Positions 41,689 through 49,623 of a stretch of 64,000 nt of DNA are shown in pieces; positions within the stretch are counted from its first letter, which is position 1; every line of letters starts with the position of its first letter. The stretch is from IMG/VR virus record IMGVR_UViG_3300014050_000004, positions 54,466 to 118,465 of that record; one strand, given 5' to 3'. The position numbers and the translations under genes are program-made. A model generated the notes under the pieces. The model had not been told where the DNA came from and searched no databases. It worked only from the letters and a program-made list of their open reading frames with translations. This stretch comes from a virus.

Positions 41689-42138
41689 TCAGGAATTAAA
41701 CGGCTTTGGTACATTGACTCTCCTTGAATAGTGGCTGAATCTTTCCATCACAGGGGGACTCTCACCATTGGTAGAAGGAAGCTCCGGTGTCTCAAAACTC
41801 TGGTTTACCTCTGGTTCTTCAACAATTCTGAGTGGAGCGTCTTGCCAAAGGATGTGTTCGTACAGCTCTTCTCCCTCTGGTGACAAGGATGTTATGACAC
41901 TGTTTACAAGTTCAATGAATTCTCGGTTCGAAGATCTCCTTCCCTTGTTGTACAATTGTTTGTGAAACATTGCCGTAATCTCGTTGGCAATTTCCGTGGA
42001 CTTTTTGCTCAGTATCTTCTTTTCTCTCAGGAGTTTGTACACTGAGTGCCAAAGGGAATTAGCCTTCTTCTTTTCCTCTGAGAGTTCATCCTGGAGCTTT
42101 TTGATTTGTGCTTCAAGAGCGGTTATATTGTCAATCAT
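41689..42138 (-). CDS. Coiled-coil hypothetical protein
   Basis: A 149-residue protein: strong coiled coil in residues 1-60 (ITALEAQIKKLQDELSEEKKK), then a Ser-rich, likely disordered C-terminus (ERFSHYSRRVNVPKPF). Overlaps the P-loop kinase by 8 bases. Stop lies just before the repeat of the next promoter. Function unknown. Confidence 0.6.
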   Translation of the reverse strand: MIDNITALEAQIKKLQDELSEEKKKANSLWHSVYKLLREKKILSKKSTEIANEITAMFHKQLYNKGRRSSNREFIELVNSVITSLSPEGEELYEHILWQDAPLRIVEEPEVNQSFETPELPSTNGESPPVMERFSHYSRRVNVPKPFNS

Positions 42139-42619
42139 TGATTAACAAGGTGTGGTCGTACTTTTTGCAGAGGTTACTGATTCGCGTGCTCATGCCCTTC
42201 CTCCAGGATTCATTCTGTTCTTCACCCCTCTTAGCATGTCTCTTGTTCAGTTCCTCCTCCCCAACAGATACGCATACGAGCTCCATGTCCGCATTTTCAA
42301 ACATGGCATCTAGATTAGGTTGATTGCTGAATCGTTCCCCCTCCCCCAGAATAGTCCAACCCTCAAGATCTTCCTTGTTGGCTGACAGCCATTCTCTAAA
42401 CTTGGGGCCAACCCCTTTGGACATGCGGTCTGTACCGTCGAAAGTGCTTCCGTCATACCTTCCCAAGACAATCACCTTCTGCTGAGGGAATCTATGGTAG
42501 ATAACAAGACCCTCTTTGACTTCTTCATCTTGTTCCTTCTTTCTTAGGTCCTCAATGAAACTCTTCATTAAGGTGGTTTTTCCAGTCCCCGGTTGGCCGA
42601 TGTAGTAGCGTATCTTCAT
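42131..42619 (-). CDS. P-loop NTPase, predicted base-modification DNA kinase
   Basis: A 162-residue protein. Walker A IGQPGTGKTTLM (7-18), then VLGRYDGSTFDGTDRMSKG and ILGEGERFSNQPN. I associate that GTDRxS-xGExER arrangement with predicted phage 5-hydroxymethyluridine DNA kinases in base hypermodification pathways. No experiment supports this here. It sits with a glycosyltransferase, a predicted pyrophosphorylase and dioxygenases downstream and upstream. Its own -35/-10 promoter lies 22 bases from its ATG. Confidence 0.6.
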   Translation of the reverse strand: MKIRYYIGQPGTGKTTLMKSFIEDLRKKEQDEEVKEGLVIYHRFPQQKVIVLGRYDGSTFDGTDRMSKGVGPKFREWLSANKEDLEGWTILGEGERFSNQPNLDAMFENADMELVCVSVGEEELNKRHAKRGEEQNESWRKGMSTRISNLCKKYDHTLLIND

Positions 42620-42640
42620 TTTGGTTTGAGGTTTGATTGT

Positions 42641-42669
42641 ATTATAGAGTGAGAGAACTATGATGTAAA
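42641..42669 (-). promoter_or_regulatory. Sigma-70-type promoter for the P-loop kinase
   Basis: TTTACA (42664-42669), 17 bases, TATAAT (42641-42646); no inverted repeat upstream, unlike the palindrome class. ATG is at 42619 with no clear Shine-Dalgarno sequence. Confidence 0.75.
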
Positions 42670-42678
42670 CTTATCTCT

Positions 42679-43725
42679 TCAACTTCCTATGACCTCTTGG
42701 GCCAAGAGCAGTAAAGAATTACAAGAGTTCTTCCATGTCCAACTTTCACTCTTGACCAAAGCTCTTTTCACCTTGGCTTTTGTTTCTTCCTTGTTCTCCA
42801 CACACTTTAGGATTTCCTTTGAAAGGTCTTTGTAAGAGCTGGAATCTGCTATGTAACCACAATCTCCAACTATCTCTGGAAGGGAAGCGCACGGAGCTAC
42901 AACTACTGGAACTCCGAGAGACATGGCTTCAATAACAGGCAATCCCATGCCTTCATACTTGCTTGGGCAGACGTACATCTCAGACTGTGTGATCAATTCA
43001 CACAGCTCTTGATCTGACAAAGAATCATAGAACATAACTCTCTCTTCAAGTTTCATCCCTCTGATTGCTTCCAGCTCTTTAACAGAAGGGGGTTTGAACG
43101 AAGATACCCTAAGGTCCAAGTCATGGTCTTTCAAGGTCTTCAAAAGAGCAGTGAAGTTTTTACTCTTTTCATACCGGTTACCCCAATACACCATGTAGGG
43201 CTTAGGAGGACTCTTCGTGGTAAACTTAGTAAGTTTGCCGCCGGAGAATTTGCTGCCGGAGTACAGACATTTTGTGTTCGCTCCCGGAATTATCTCCAAC
43301 ACTTGTTTTTGTATGAAAGGAGTTGTACAAGCAAAGGTATTTGTTAACTTCGAGAGACCTCTTAGGGTCAGGCTGATGGAAAGGCTGTATTCTTCCCTTC
43401 CGGGGATGTCCACGTCATGTACCACAGGTAGCACTTTTTCACAGACAGGAAACATTGTAAAGTGGTTCCCGATTTGAATGTCAAACGGACCTAGATCTTC
43501 GTAAACTTTCTTAAAGTTGGAGGTTTCAATCTTACCGTTGAAACGAGTGTACCCACCCTCGGGTGGGTTCCATTTATGAAACTTTGGCCTCCTTAACAGT
43601 AGATCGTCCACAACCACGCACACTTCATGGTTTTCCCTTCTTAGGTGGGATATCATTTGTCTATCCCATTCATTGATTCCGCATCCACCAAATCCCACAT
43701 TTCCGGAATCCCACAAAATTCTCAT
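42679..43725 (-). CDS. Glycosyltransferase, GT-B fold (group 1/GT4-like)
   Basis: A 348-residue protein with a GT-B N-terminus (MRILWDSGNVGFGGCG) and the C-terminal donor motif SKYEGMGLPVIEAMSLGVPVVV, containing the Glu-x7-Glu pair. It overlaps its upstream neighbour by ATGA. In this neighbourhood the likely acceptor is hydroxymethylated or amino-modified DNA base, but a cell-surface acceptor cannot be excluded. Confidence 0.8.
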   Translation of the reverse strand: MRILWDSGNVGFGGCGINEWDRQMISHLRRENHEVCVVVDDLLLRRPKFHKWNPPEGGYTRFNGKIETSNFKKVYEDLGPFDIQIGNHFTMFPVCEKVLPVVHDVDIPGREEYSLSISLTLRGLSKLTNTFACTTPFIQKQVLEIIPGANTKCLYSGSKFSGGKLTKFTTKSPPKPYMVYWGNRYEKSKNFTALLKTLKDHDLDLRVSSFKPPSVKELEAIRGMKLEERVMFYDSLSDQELCELITQSEMYVCPSKYEGMGLPVIEAMSLGVPVVVAPCASLPEIVGDCGYIADSSSYKDLSKEILKCVENKEETKAKVKRALVKSESWTWKNSCNSLLLLAQEVIGS

Positions 43726-44015
43726 AGTACAATCTCCTCAACTTTTCTCTTGAGAATCCTCTCCCAGTACGACTTAGTCTTAGGCATAACTTCTATTGTA
43801 GGTATACTATGAACCCATTCAGAATATTTTATCAACTCTTTGGACAAATGAGTTACAATGACCACAGTGTTTAATAATAGTAAGTGTTCAGTCTCAAATG
43901 GGTAGTCCCAAATGAGTTGATATTCTGGCAATACCAAAGAAATCGTCTGTGCTTGGGCTATCTCTTTGAGGAAGATGCTATTTGTCCCCGATCTGAAGAC
44001 GGTGCAGTGTTTCAT
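43722..44015 (-). CDS. Hypothetical protein of the modification cassette
   Basis: A 97-residue protein overlapping both neighbours by ATGA. It has a LLLLNTVVIVTHLSKELIKY segment, beta-alpha-like, and no Cys or His cluster. No family recognised. Packing supports a co-functional small gene. Confidence 0.6.
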   Translation of the reverse strand: MKHCTVFRSGTNSIFLKEIAQAQTISLVLPEYQLIWDYPFETEHLLLLNTVVIVTHLSKELIKYSEWVHSIPTIEVMPKTKSYWERILKRKVEEIVL

Positions 44016-45028
44016 AATTCTTCAGAAAAGTGGTGGAATGACCCCGTCTCAAGAAAGTGGCTCATCTTTTGATTGTCTATTTTCGCTCCTCGAGGGGCCC
44101 AGATGTCCCCCACAACCTCTTTTCTCATTTGGTGCAACACCTCCCAGTCAATCCCATGCCACCCTGAACTCTCTGCTTTCGCAATTTGCTCTGACATTCT
44201 GTCCAAGTAAAAACCGCAGTATCTGCCCTTCTTCACTCGAAAAAGTTTTTTGTATGAGCACCCCACGGTTTCTAGAGAAAAAGCGTCAAACTGACTGGAA
44301 TGTCCGGACCATCGACCTTTCGCCTCCTTGATAAGATCCTGAGAAAAACCTTCTAACCAATCGTACTCATCTGCGGTTAATCTCTGGTTAACCCAGTCAT
44401 CTTTTCCGGCGGCGAAGCACAAACCGTTTCTATGAGATTTGGACCCAGAGTAGTCGCTGAGCATCAGGGTTCTGGGCTCTATGGGAACACCGCAAGTGTG
44501 CTTATAAGTCTGAAGCACAAACCAGGCCGAGTACCTTCCCATCTTCCACCAGTCATCTATAATAACACGCCACAATCGGTCAAAGTTCTCTTCGGGAGAG
44601 TCTTGGCACAAGTCCGAAAATCTCTCGTGTTGAGTCCTCTCCCCAACAAAGTCATGGTAGCTTGAGTACATAGAGGCTATGTGTCCTTTGCTCCATTTTG
44701 TGTCTGTATCGTAGTAGATACGTGAGTAGTTGTCATTATTCCACTGCTCAAATCTCTCCACGGAAGCCAGCTCTTGGTCCGGGAATTCGTTCTTCATAAT
44801 GAACGCCGTGGGCAAATTATAAGTGTGGTAGAGCCATGCAAAAAAGTAACGTTCTTCAATGTTGTATTCGTACCTTTCATTGAGATAGTTAATGCCCCAG
44901 AGAGGACAATCAACATCCCCGATCTCTGTACAGGCTGCCCACCATTGCAAGAAACCTTCTCTTCTGTTTCGCGGCAGTCTGAAATCCAGGGAGGGAGCAT
45001 TCGTTTTTGCAGACAGTTTAGTCATCAT
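44012..45028 (-). CDS. Predicted alpha-glutamyl/putrescinyl thymine pyrophosphorylase-like (amino-acid:DNA transferase) protein
   Basis: A 338-residue protein. FLQWWAACTEIGDVDCPLWG, ERYEYNIEERYFFAWLYHTYN, a PTAFIMKNEFPD segment, a Trp/Asp middle (IIDDWWKMGRYSAWF) and SHRNGLCFAAGKDDW fit the pattern I remember for clade 2 base-hypermodification enzymes (ADDT-like) of phages. These are predicted to swap an activated base for an amino group. No experimental evidence here. Upstream, its start lies across from the oppositely oriented phosphatase. Confidence 0.55.
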   Translation of the reverse strand: MMTKLSAKTNAPSLDFRLPRNRREGFLQWWAACTEIGDVDCPLWGINYLNERYEYNIEERYFFAWLYHTYNLPTAFIMKNEFPDQELASVERFEQWNNDNYSRIYYDTDTKWSKGHIASMYSSYHDFVGERTQHERFSDLCQDSPEENFDRLWRVIIDDWWKMGRYSAWFVLQTYKHTCGVPIEPRTLMLSDYSGSKSHRNGLCFAAGKDDWVNQRLTADEYDWLEGFSQDLIKEAKGRWSGHSSQFDAFSLETVGCSYKKLFRVKKGRYCGFYLDRMSEQIAKAESSGWHGIDWEVLHQMRKEVVGDIWAPRGAKIDNQKMSHFLETGSFHHFSEEL

Positions 45029-45067
45029 GTGAACTTCTCACAGCTTTTGAACAAGGTTACAGGATTC

Positions 45068-45074
45068 GGGTAAA
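45068..45074 (+). promoter_or_regulatory. GGGTAAA element for the plus-strand phosphatase
   Basis: Plus-strand GGGTAAA, 30 bases before GTG 45105 and 3 bases before an in-frame ATG 45078, in the divergent gap with the transferase gene. Confidence 0.4.
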
Positions 45075-45104
45075 GGTATGGATACAGGTCAAGAAGAAGC
45101 TCTT

Positions 45105-45512
45105 GTGAAGGTACTTTTTATATGCACTGGTTGCATTAATCGAAGCGCGACAGCCCACGTTATTCTTGCCACCCTTGGCAAAGACAAGCATGAAGTTCAA
45201 AGTTGCGGAACAGGCAAAGTTGCACCCTTAGGGTGCCGCATACCCCGGAAGATGAGGGATGTCTTGACAGAAATGGGATACGACCCCGCTCATCACAGAT
45301 CCCAGGGCATCAATTTGGAACTTTTGTCTTGGGCAGACAAAATTATCTGCATGGGGAATGTCCATGAGAAGTTCATTAAGAAACACTTTCCTGAGATGCA
45401 CAATAAAGTTGAAAATTGGAGGATCAAGGATCCACACTTTGCCAAGGGAGATGCGTTGCATAGGACGGTCGCTAAAGAAATTGAGCAGTGCGTGAAGACT
45501 CAATTTCTCTGA
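45105..45512 (+). CDS. Low-molecular-weight protein-tyrosine-phosphatase-like enzyme
   Basis: A 135-residue protein if started at GTG 45105, which has AAGAAGAAG upstream and begins at the first strand (VKVLFICTGCINRS). An ATG at 45078 adds 9 residues. The signature CxxxxxRS (CTGCINRS, residues 7-14) and the DPH acid near the C-terminus match LMW-PTP or arsenate reductase. It runs on the plus strand into the convergent amidoligase gene and overlaps it by 41 bases. It could act on a modified base or a phosphorylated intermediate; the role is open. Confidence 0.75.
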   Translation: MKVLFICTGCINRSATAHVILATLGKDKHEVQSCGTGKVAPLGCRIPRKMRDVLTEMGYDPAHHRSQGINLELLSWADKIICMGNVHEKFIKKHFPEMHNKVENWRIKDPHFAKGDALHRTVAKEIEQCVKTQFL

Positions 45513-46428
45513 TGGCTGCTACAGTTTCCTCTGAAGAGCAGGTATCTATGTCTACTAACTCCCTCAGTTTACAGATTCGTTCCTCCACAACTTTTCTGCT
45601 GTTTTTGTCAAAGTTGGTGTAGGAGTACCCTTTTTCCATGGAGTCGTTGTAAGGAGCGAAGGGAGGAAAGTCACAGTCACTCGAGGACAAGAGTTCCGAA
45701 ACCGGAGCATTTTCGAGTGCCATCGGGATGAAGTTTTTGACCCAAATGAAGCAAGATAGGAGCTTCCGGGGGGATCGAGTGCAAGTGAAATGTCGAAACT
45801 CTATGGTATCAGTTTCTTTTATTTGAAGCAGGTTAATGCCGGCCCTGGTTGTTAATCCCCACGCAGGCTCACCTGATTGGGAAGTTGGAGCATGGGCTGC
45901 CAGGAATTCTTGGACTGTTTCCGCTTTGAGGGCTGCTTGAACCCTGTTCTTAGGCACTTTGTATTGATGTGAAACCTTCCTTCGATTGAACCGTTTACGA
46001 GCCCCTCTCAGCTCCTCGGGGGAAAAGTCTCCTAGGCTTGGTACGGGGATTGGTTCAATAACCTCGTAGATTTCACTCTGGTGAGTGTCAATGTATTTTA
46101 GCAACCTTTTCAAAGATGCAAGGTCTTCGCTCAACCCTGGCACTCTTACATGCAAGTGGAGGTTTGTTCTGTGATTTACAGAAGCTTCAGGATGCATAAC
46201 CAGCAGCTTTTCAAACATGAGGATTTGTTCCTCAAGAGATTCCGAGGGTCTAGAGTTTATCTCTCCTCCCCTCTTATAAATCAAACCCTTAGGATCATTG
46301 GCTATTCCGGTACTTGAGACAACAGAGTAGTCTTTTCTGTTCCAAGTCAGACCGTCTGGCAAATCTGTTAGCCACACATCTCCAAACTCGTACTCTGCTC
46401 CAAAGGTTGAGTGTTCAAAATTCAGCAA
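45472..46428 (-). CDS. Putative amidoligase (COOH-NH2 ligase, GCS-like fold)
   Basis: A 318-residue protein. FGAEYEFGD near the N-terminus, then GGEINSRPSES and NLHLHVRVPG, then IEFRHF, match the metal-binding pattern of the glutamine synthetase/GCS-like amidoligase family (Iyer and Aravind). Such enzymes form amide bonds between a carboxylate and an amine. It starts by 7-base overlap with the glutamine amidotransferase gene, so the two likely act together. The substrate is unknown, plausibly a base-attached amino acid. Confidence 0.65.
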   Translation of the reverse strand: MLNFEHSTFGAEYEFGDVWLTDLPDGLTWNRKDYSVVSSTGIANDPKGLIYKRGGEINSRPSESLEEQILMFEKLLVMHPEASVNHRTNLHLHVRVPGLSEDLASLKRLLKYIDTHQSEIYEVIEPIPVPSLGDFSPEELRGARKRFNRRKVSHQYKVPKNRVQAALKAETVQEFLAAHAPTSQSGEPAWGLTTRAGINLLQIKETDTIEFRHFTCTRSPRKLLSCFIWVKNFIPMALENAPVSELLSSSDCDFPPFAPYNDSMEKGYSYTNFDKNSRKVVEERICKLRELVDIDTCSSEETVAAIREIESSRTAQFL

Positions 46429-47084
46429 GGTATCAGCTCCTTAATTTGGGTTAGAATTACTTCAGAGTCTTCGCTATAAATCACACCTGGTACACATCTC
46501 TCAGGGTTCCCTAAGCCTGATCGTATAGCTATGTCTTTGGTTGAGGTTAGAAAGAACCCATTCTTGACATTGACTTTCCATAGCGGCCTCTTACCGTTTC
46601 TGTAGAATCTGATTGAACCGTTCTTCCTAAGCTCCAGGACAGCTATAGAAGAATCCTTGAATTTCATCATTGGTTCTTCCCCAGCCTCCAAAGCTCTGAG
46701 TATGAGCTCGGAATCATTCTTCCCCGTTAAAGGGTAGCCATACTTAGACCAAGAGTCTGGCGAGTTTTGGTCAACTACACCGTTATGGACTATAGAGATC
46801 TTCTCTCCAAACAGAGGTTGGTTGTACTGCAAGTCAGAGGTTGAGTAGCGGCAATGGCCAATCAAGGATAAGGATTGCCCAGAAACACAGCTTTCAAGGT
46901 CGAAATCTGAAAGAAAAGTCTCAGCACTCTCTGGCTTTTTAATTGTTGTTATGGCATTGTCCTTGAAGAAGGAAACACCGAATGCATGTTTACCTCTTAT
47001 TTGTGACTCAAGCGCAATCCTCCTAAGGATTATCAGATCTTGTTCAGAGGTTTCCTCAAGTTGACAGCCGAAGATGGCACACAT
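46422..47084 (-). CDS. Class II glutamine amidotransferase
   Basis: A 220-residue Ntn-hydrolase. ATG 47084 gives MCAIFGC, so removal of Met exposes Cys as N-terminal nucleophile; an extended in-frame reading upstream would bury it and is rejected. GHCRYSTSD, IVHNG and GKNDSE follow, as in PurF, GlmS or AsnB glutaminase domains. No synthetase domain is fused. It would supply ammonia to the adjacent amidoligase or ATP-grasp gene. Confidence 0.85.
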   Translation of the reverse strand: MCAIFGCQLEETSEQDLIILRRIALESQIRGKHAFGVSFFKDNAITTIKKPESAETFLSDFDLESCVSGQSLSLIGHCRYSTSDLQYNQPLFGEKISIVHNGVVDQNSPDSWSKYGYPLTGKNDSELILRALEAGEEPMMKFKDSSIAVLELRKNGSIRFYRNGKRPLWKVNVKNGFFLTSTKDIAIRSGLGNPERCVPGVIYSEDSEVILTQIKELIPC

Positions 47085-47132
47085 ATTGTAATGAGGGTGT
47101 TGGTTGGTTCGTTCATTCAAAACTCTGGAACT

Positions 47133-47160
47133 ATTATAGCCCGGAGAGTGGGCGGGTAAC
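47133..47160 (-). promoter_or_regulatory. Possible promoter for the amidotransferase
   Basis: TATAAT (47133-47138), 16 bases, GTTACC (47155-47160) within GGGTTACCC. Leader to ATG 47084 about 40 bases. Lies inside the end of the upstream gene's region. Confidence 0.55.
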
Positions 47161-47163
47161 CCA

Positions 47164-47454
47164 CTACCAACTGATGTCCAAGATTTGAGAGCCCATAACA
47201 TTATCCAAGGTAACTACCGTGTAACCTTTCTCTTCTAAGATGTGGGATATGCCGTTGCTGTAATGAGAGCCAAGGTTTCTTGGCATTGTAAAGATCAACC
47301 TGTTTTTGCAAGCCGAAGTGCAATTCAAAACTTCTTGGAATATCACCTTGAGAAGTCTTCTGGCCTCGAAAGAACCTCCAAATGTGTCTCGAGCTTTGAT
47401 AGTAAGTCTTCTGGCTTCCTGTACACTTATCTCGTTTTCCATCGGCCTTGTCAC
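47164..47454 (-). CDS. Hypothetical protein of the amidoligase cluster
   Basis: A 96-residue protein. GTG 47454 overlaps the ATP-grasp stop by GTGA; ATG 47442 is an alternative. KNRLIFTMPRNLGSHYSNG is followed by a Ile/Val-rich end. No family. Well packed in the operon. Confidence 0.55.
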   Translation of the reverse strand: MTRPMENEISVQEARRLTIKARDTFGGSFEARRLLKVIFQEVLNCTSACKNRLIFTMPRNLGSHYSNGISHILEEKGYTVVTLDNVMGSQILDISW

Positions 47455-48194
47455 ACTAAGTTACAAAATAAAATCTGATACCATCTGCTTACAAGCATCT
47501 CTGAGTATTCCAGGCTTGTTGGCGGATTAGATTGACTGTCGGTATTGTTGTAGAACCCGAGAGACCAAGCATCGTTGAGTTCAATTAGAGAGTACTTTTG
47601 AATGTCGGGCCTCCAACCGATGTCAATCGAATAGGCATTGGGTCCCAGCTCTTGATGGAAAGCGTTGGCGATTCTTGCAATCATCTCGAAATCAGGGTCT
47701 GGATTTGTCACCTCCAGATCGTCGTACCTGGACCACCCTAAAACCTTAGGCTCCTGAATAGTGTCTTGTATGTAAAATCGAAACTCAGACTCAAACTTTG
47801 TTGGTTCCGATATCCACACTCTTGTGCTTGGGTCTATGCTCTTGACAAGGTCCTTTTTGAGCGAACCTGTGAACAGTTTAACTGTGTCTCGGGGTTTGAC
47901 AAATTCCTCTTCGGAGGCTTCTGCTAAAACACCCTGCCGAATGTTTCGGCTTAGGTAAGGCTCTACAAAATCAGGAAATCCTAACGGTTCTGGAAGTTCT
48001 AGACCGAAAACTCTGCAGTATTCTCTCACAAACTCTACTGTTCCCACGGGAGTGGTAGAGCACTTGTATTTGTTCACATCGAGATTTGGCAAGCTCTCCA
48101 AAGGCAGAGACAGGGTTTGGTAAGGAGAGAGAACGCAAGCAATTTTTTCGGACCCCGAAAAGTTGCCACTTTGAAGTAGAAATTTGTCAATCAT
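47451..48194 (-). CDS. ATP-grasp ligase, R2K-like clade
   Basis: A 247-residue protein. SEFRFYIQDTIQEPKVLGW with following R/K positions, then GPNAYSIDIGW and LIELNDAWSLGFY, resemble R2K-clade ATP-grasp enzymes of phages, which are predicted peptide or amino-acid ligases. It overlaps the upstream dioxygenase by 8 bases. In this cluster it may attach an amino acid to a DNA-base derivative together with the amidoligase. Confidence 0.6.
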   Translation of the reverse strand: MIDKFLLQSGNFSGSEKIACVLSPYQTLSLPLESLPNLDVNKYKCSTTPVGTVEFVREYCRVFGLELPEPLGFPDFVEPYLSRNIRQGVLAEASEEEFVKPRDTVKLFTGSLKKDLVKSIDPSTRVWISEPTKFESEFRFYIQDTIQEPKVLGWSRYDDLEVTNPDPDFEMIARIANAFHQELGPNAYSIDIGWRPDIQKYSLIELNDAWSLGFYNNTDSQSNPPTSLEYSEMLVSRWYQILFCNLV

Positions 48195-49623
48195 ACAGCA
48201 CCCATTCCGGCGATGGAGCGAACTTGTGAAGCTTCACTTCTCCTGTGACAGTGTTTTTGTAAGGAGAGGAAAGTTGCCAGTTCGAGTTTGAACACCGGGT
48301 CAGTCCCCTCTCAGCTTTGAAAGCCTTCCACTCATCAGATAGCCACATCTGAGGCCAAACCCCTCTCCAATCCGAGTGCTCCTTTCCCTTTTCTCTTAGA
48401 TTTTGAGAGGAGTGTCTGATGAAGTCTCGACGACAAGTTTCGCATTCCAGGTCATCGAGGTATACCATGTTTTCCCTGGAGTAGAAAACCATCGAAACCC
48501 TTTCAGCATCCTCAGAGTCTTTGACCATTGGGGTGTTCCCATGAATCAAATTCTGGGTGTCCGCAATGATGAAGTCCCCGTCTCTCACGTCAAAGGCGAG
48601 TTTCAACTCAGGAAATACTAAGTAGTGCCCTGTGTAGGAACCTTGAGAGATGACTGTGAGAACAGCCATGGCCTCTTTGAGGTTGTTTTTGTCTACGTGG
48701 TAAGCGGTTTGAAAGTTGAAATTGAGGGTTATGCTTGTGAAAGCTGTGTCAAATAAGCTATATAAGGGTTCCTTGACTTTGCTAATTACTGATCGTACCT
48801 TGCTCCAGGTCTCAGGAAACAAGCTCTTAAACCCTTGGTCAACTGCAATGTAAACGCTCTTAAACTTTTCGAAATCTTCAAAGTTTCTTTGAGTCGTCCC
48901 GCTCAATCTCCCATAGGGAAACCTTGCTCCCCTGTCTATAGCTCCAAGCACATTGCTGTAACAATGATTGAAGTTCAGCTGAGAGCTGATGAAATTTGAG
49001 TGAACTTTGCTGGCTTCTTCTTTTTTGCTGAGGGATTTGGACCAGACTTCTTCCAGCCAAGGTTCAAACCAACTCCACAAAACAGTTCTTTTTTCTTCCT
49101 CCCCAACAAAAGCACCACTCTTGGCTCTCTTGTCTATCTCTGCCAAAGCATTCTTGATATGGGGAAATTCTTTTTTGATGTGCTTGGACTTAAGGGTTTT
49201 CACAGTCAGCTCATCAGAGCTGGACAAAACTTGCCTTGCACTTTCAAGGTTAGAGATTGACCCTGAGATCGCTCCTTTGAAGAAATCCACTTGACCGCGA
49301 GTGAGCCTGGCTTCTCGGCGAGTGGTGAGCTCAGTACCTGCAACGACCCCTCTCTGGGTCCCATAAACCTCACGGGAAGCCCTCCTAAAGAAGGGCCAGG
49401 CTTCCCCCGAAGAGCCCTCTGAGAGGGCTGGTATGAGGCTCCTACGGAACGATAGGACCTTGGCCTCAGCCACATAGACGTCGCAATCGTCATTGATCAC
49501 TCTGTCAAAGTCCCCCTCTTGAGGGAATTTGCCGATGTAGAGGCTTCTGGGACAATCGTGGAGAGAGTCCAGTTTTACAACTTCAGGACTCTCCCTACTC
49601 ATAAGGTCTTCAGAAACCGTCAT
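48187..49623 (-). CDS. TET/JBP-like Fe(II)/2-oxoglutarate dioxygenase, copy 1
   Basis: A 478-residue protein from ATG 49623, with GGGAGGAAAG 6 bases upstream and an ATGA overlap. YHVDKNN carries H309 and D311, followed by HYLVFPELKLAFDVRDGDF, H361 (LIHGN) and R375 (AERVSM). These are the metal and 2-oxoglutarate ligands of TET/JBP enzymes. A Cys pair (CETCRRDF) follows. It resembles its neighbour throughout. Predicted to hydroxylate a 5-methyl or thymine methyl group in DNA. Confidence 0.75.
   Translation of the reverse strand: MTVSEDLMSRESPEVVKLDSLHDCPRSLYIGKFPQEGDFDRVINDDCDVYVAEAKVLSFRRSLIPALSEGSSGEAWPFFRRASREVYGTQRGVVAGTELTTRREARLTRGQVDFFKGAISGSISNLESARQVLSSSDELTVKTLKSKHIKKEFPHIKNALAEIDKRAKSGAFVGEEEKRTVLWSWFEPWLEEVWSKSLSKKEEASKVHSNFISSQLNFNHCYSNVLGAIDRGARFPYGRLSGTTQRNFEDFEKFKSVYIAVDQGFKSLFPETWSKVRSVISKVKEPLYSLFDTAFTSITLNFNFQTAYHVDKNNLKEAMAVLTVISQGSYTGHYLVFPELKLAFDVRDGDFIIADTQNLIHGNTPMVKDSEDAERVSMVFYSRENMVYLDDLECETCRRDFIRHSSQNLREKGKEHSDWRGVWPQMWLSDEWKAFKAERGLTRCSNSNWQLSSPYKNTVTGEVKLHKFAPSPEWVLYD

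Noticed and set aside
47085-47201. N-terminal extension of the class II amidotransferase
   Set aside because: Would bury the catalytic Cys, which must follow the initiator Met, and crosses the promoter-like TATAAT.
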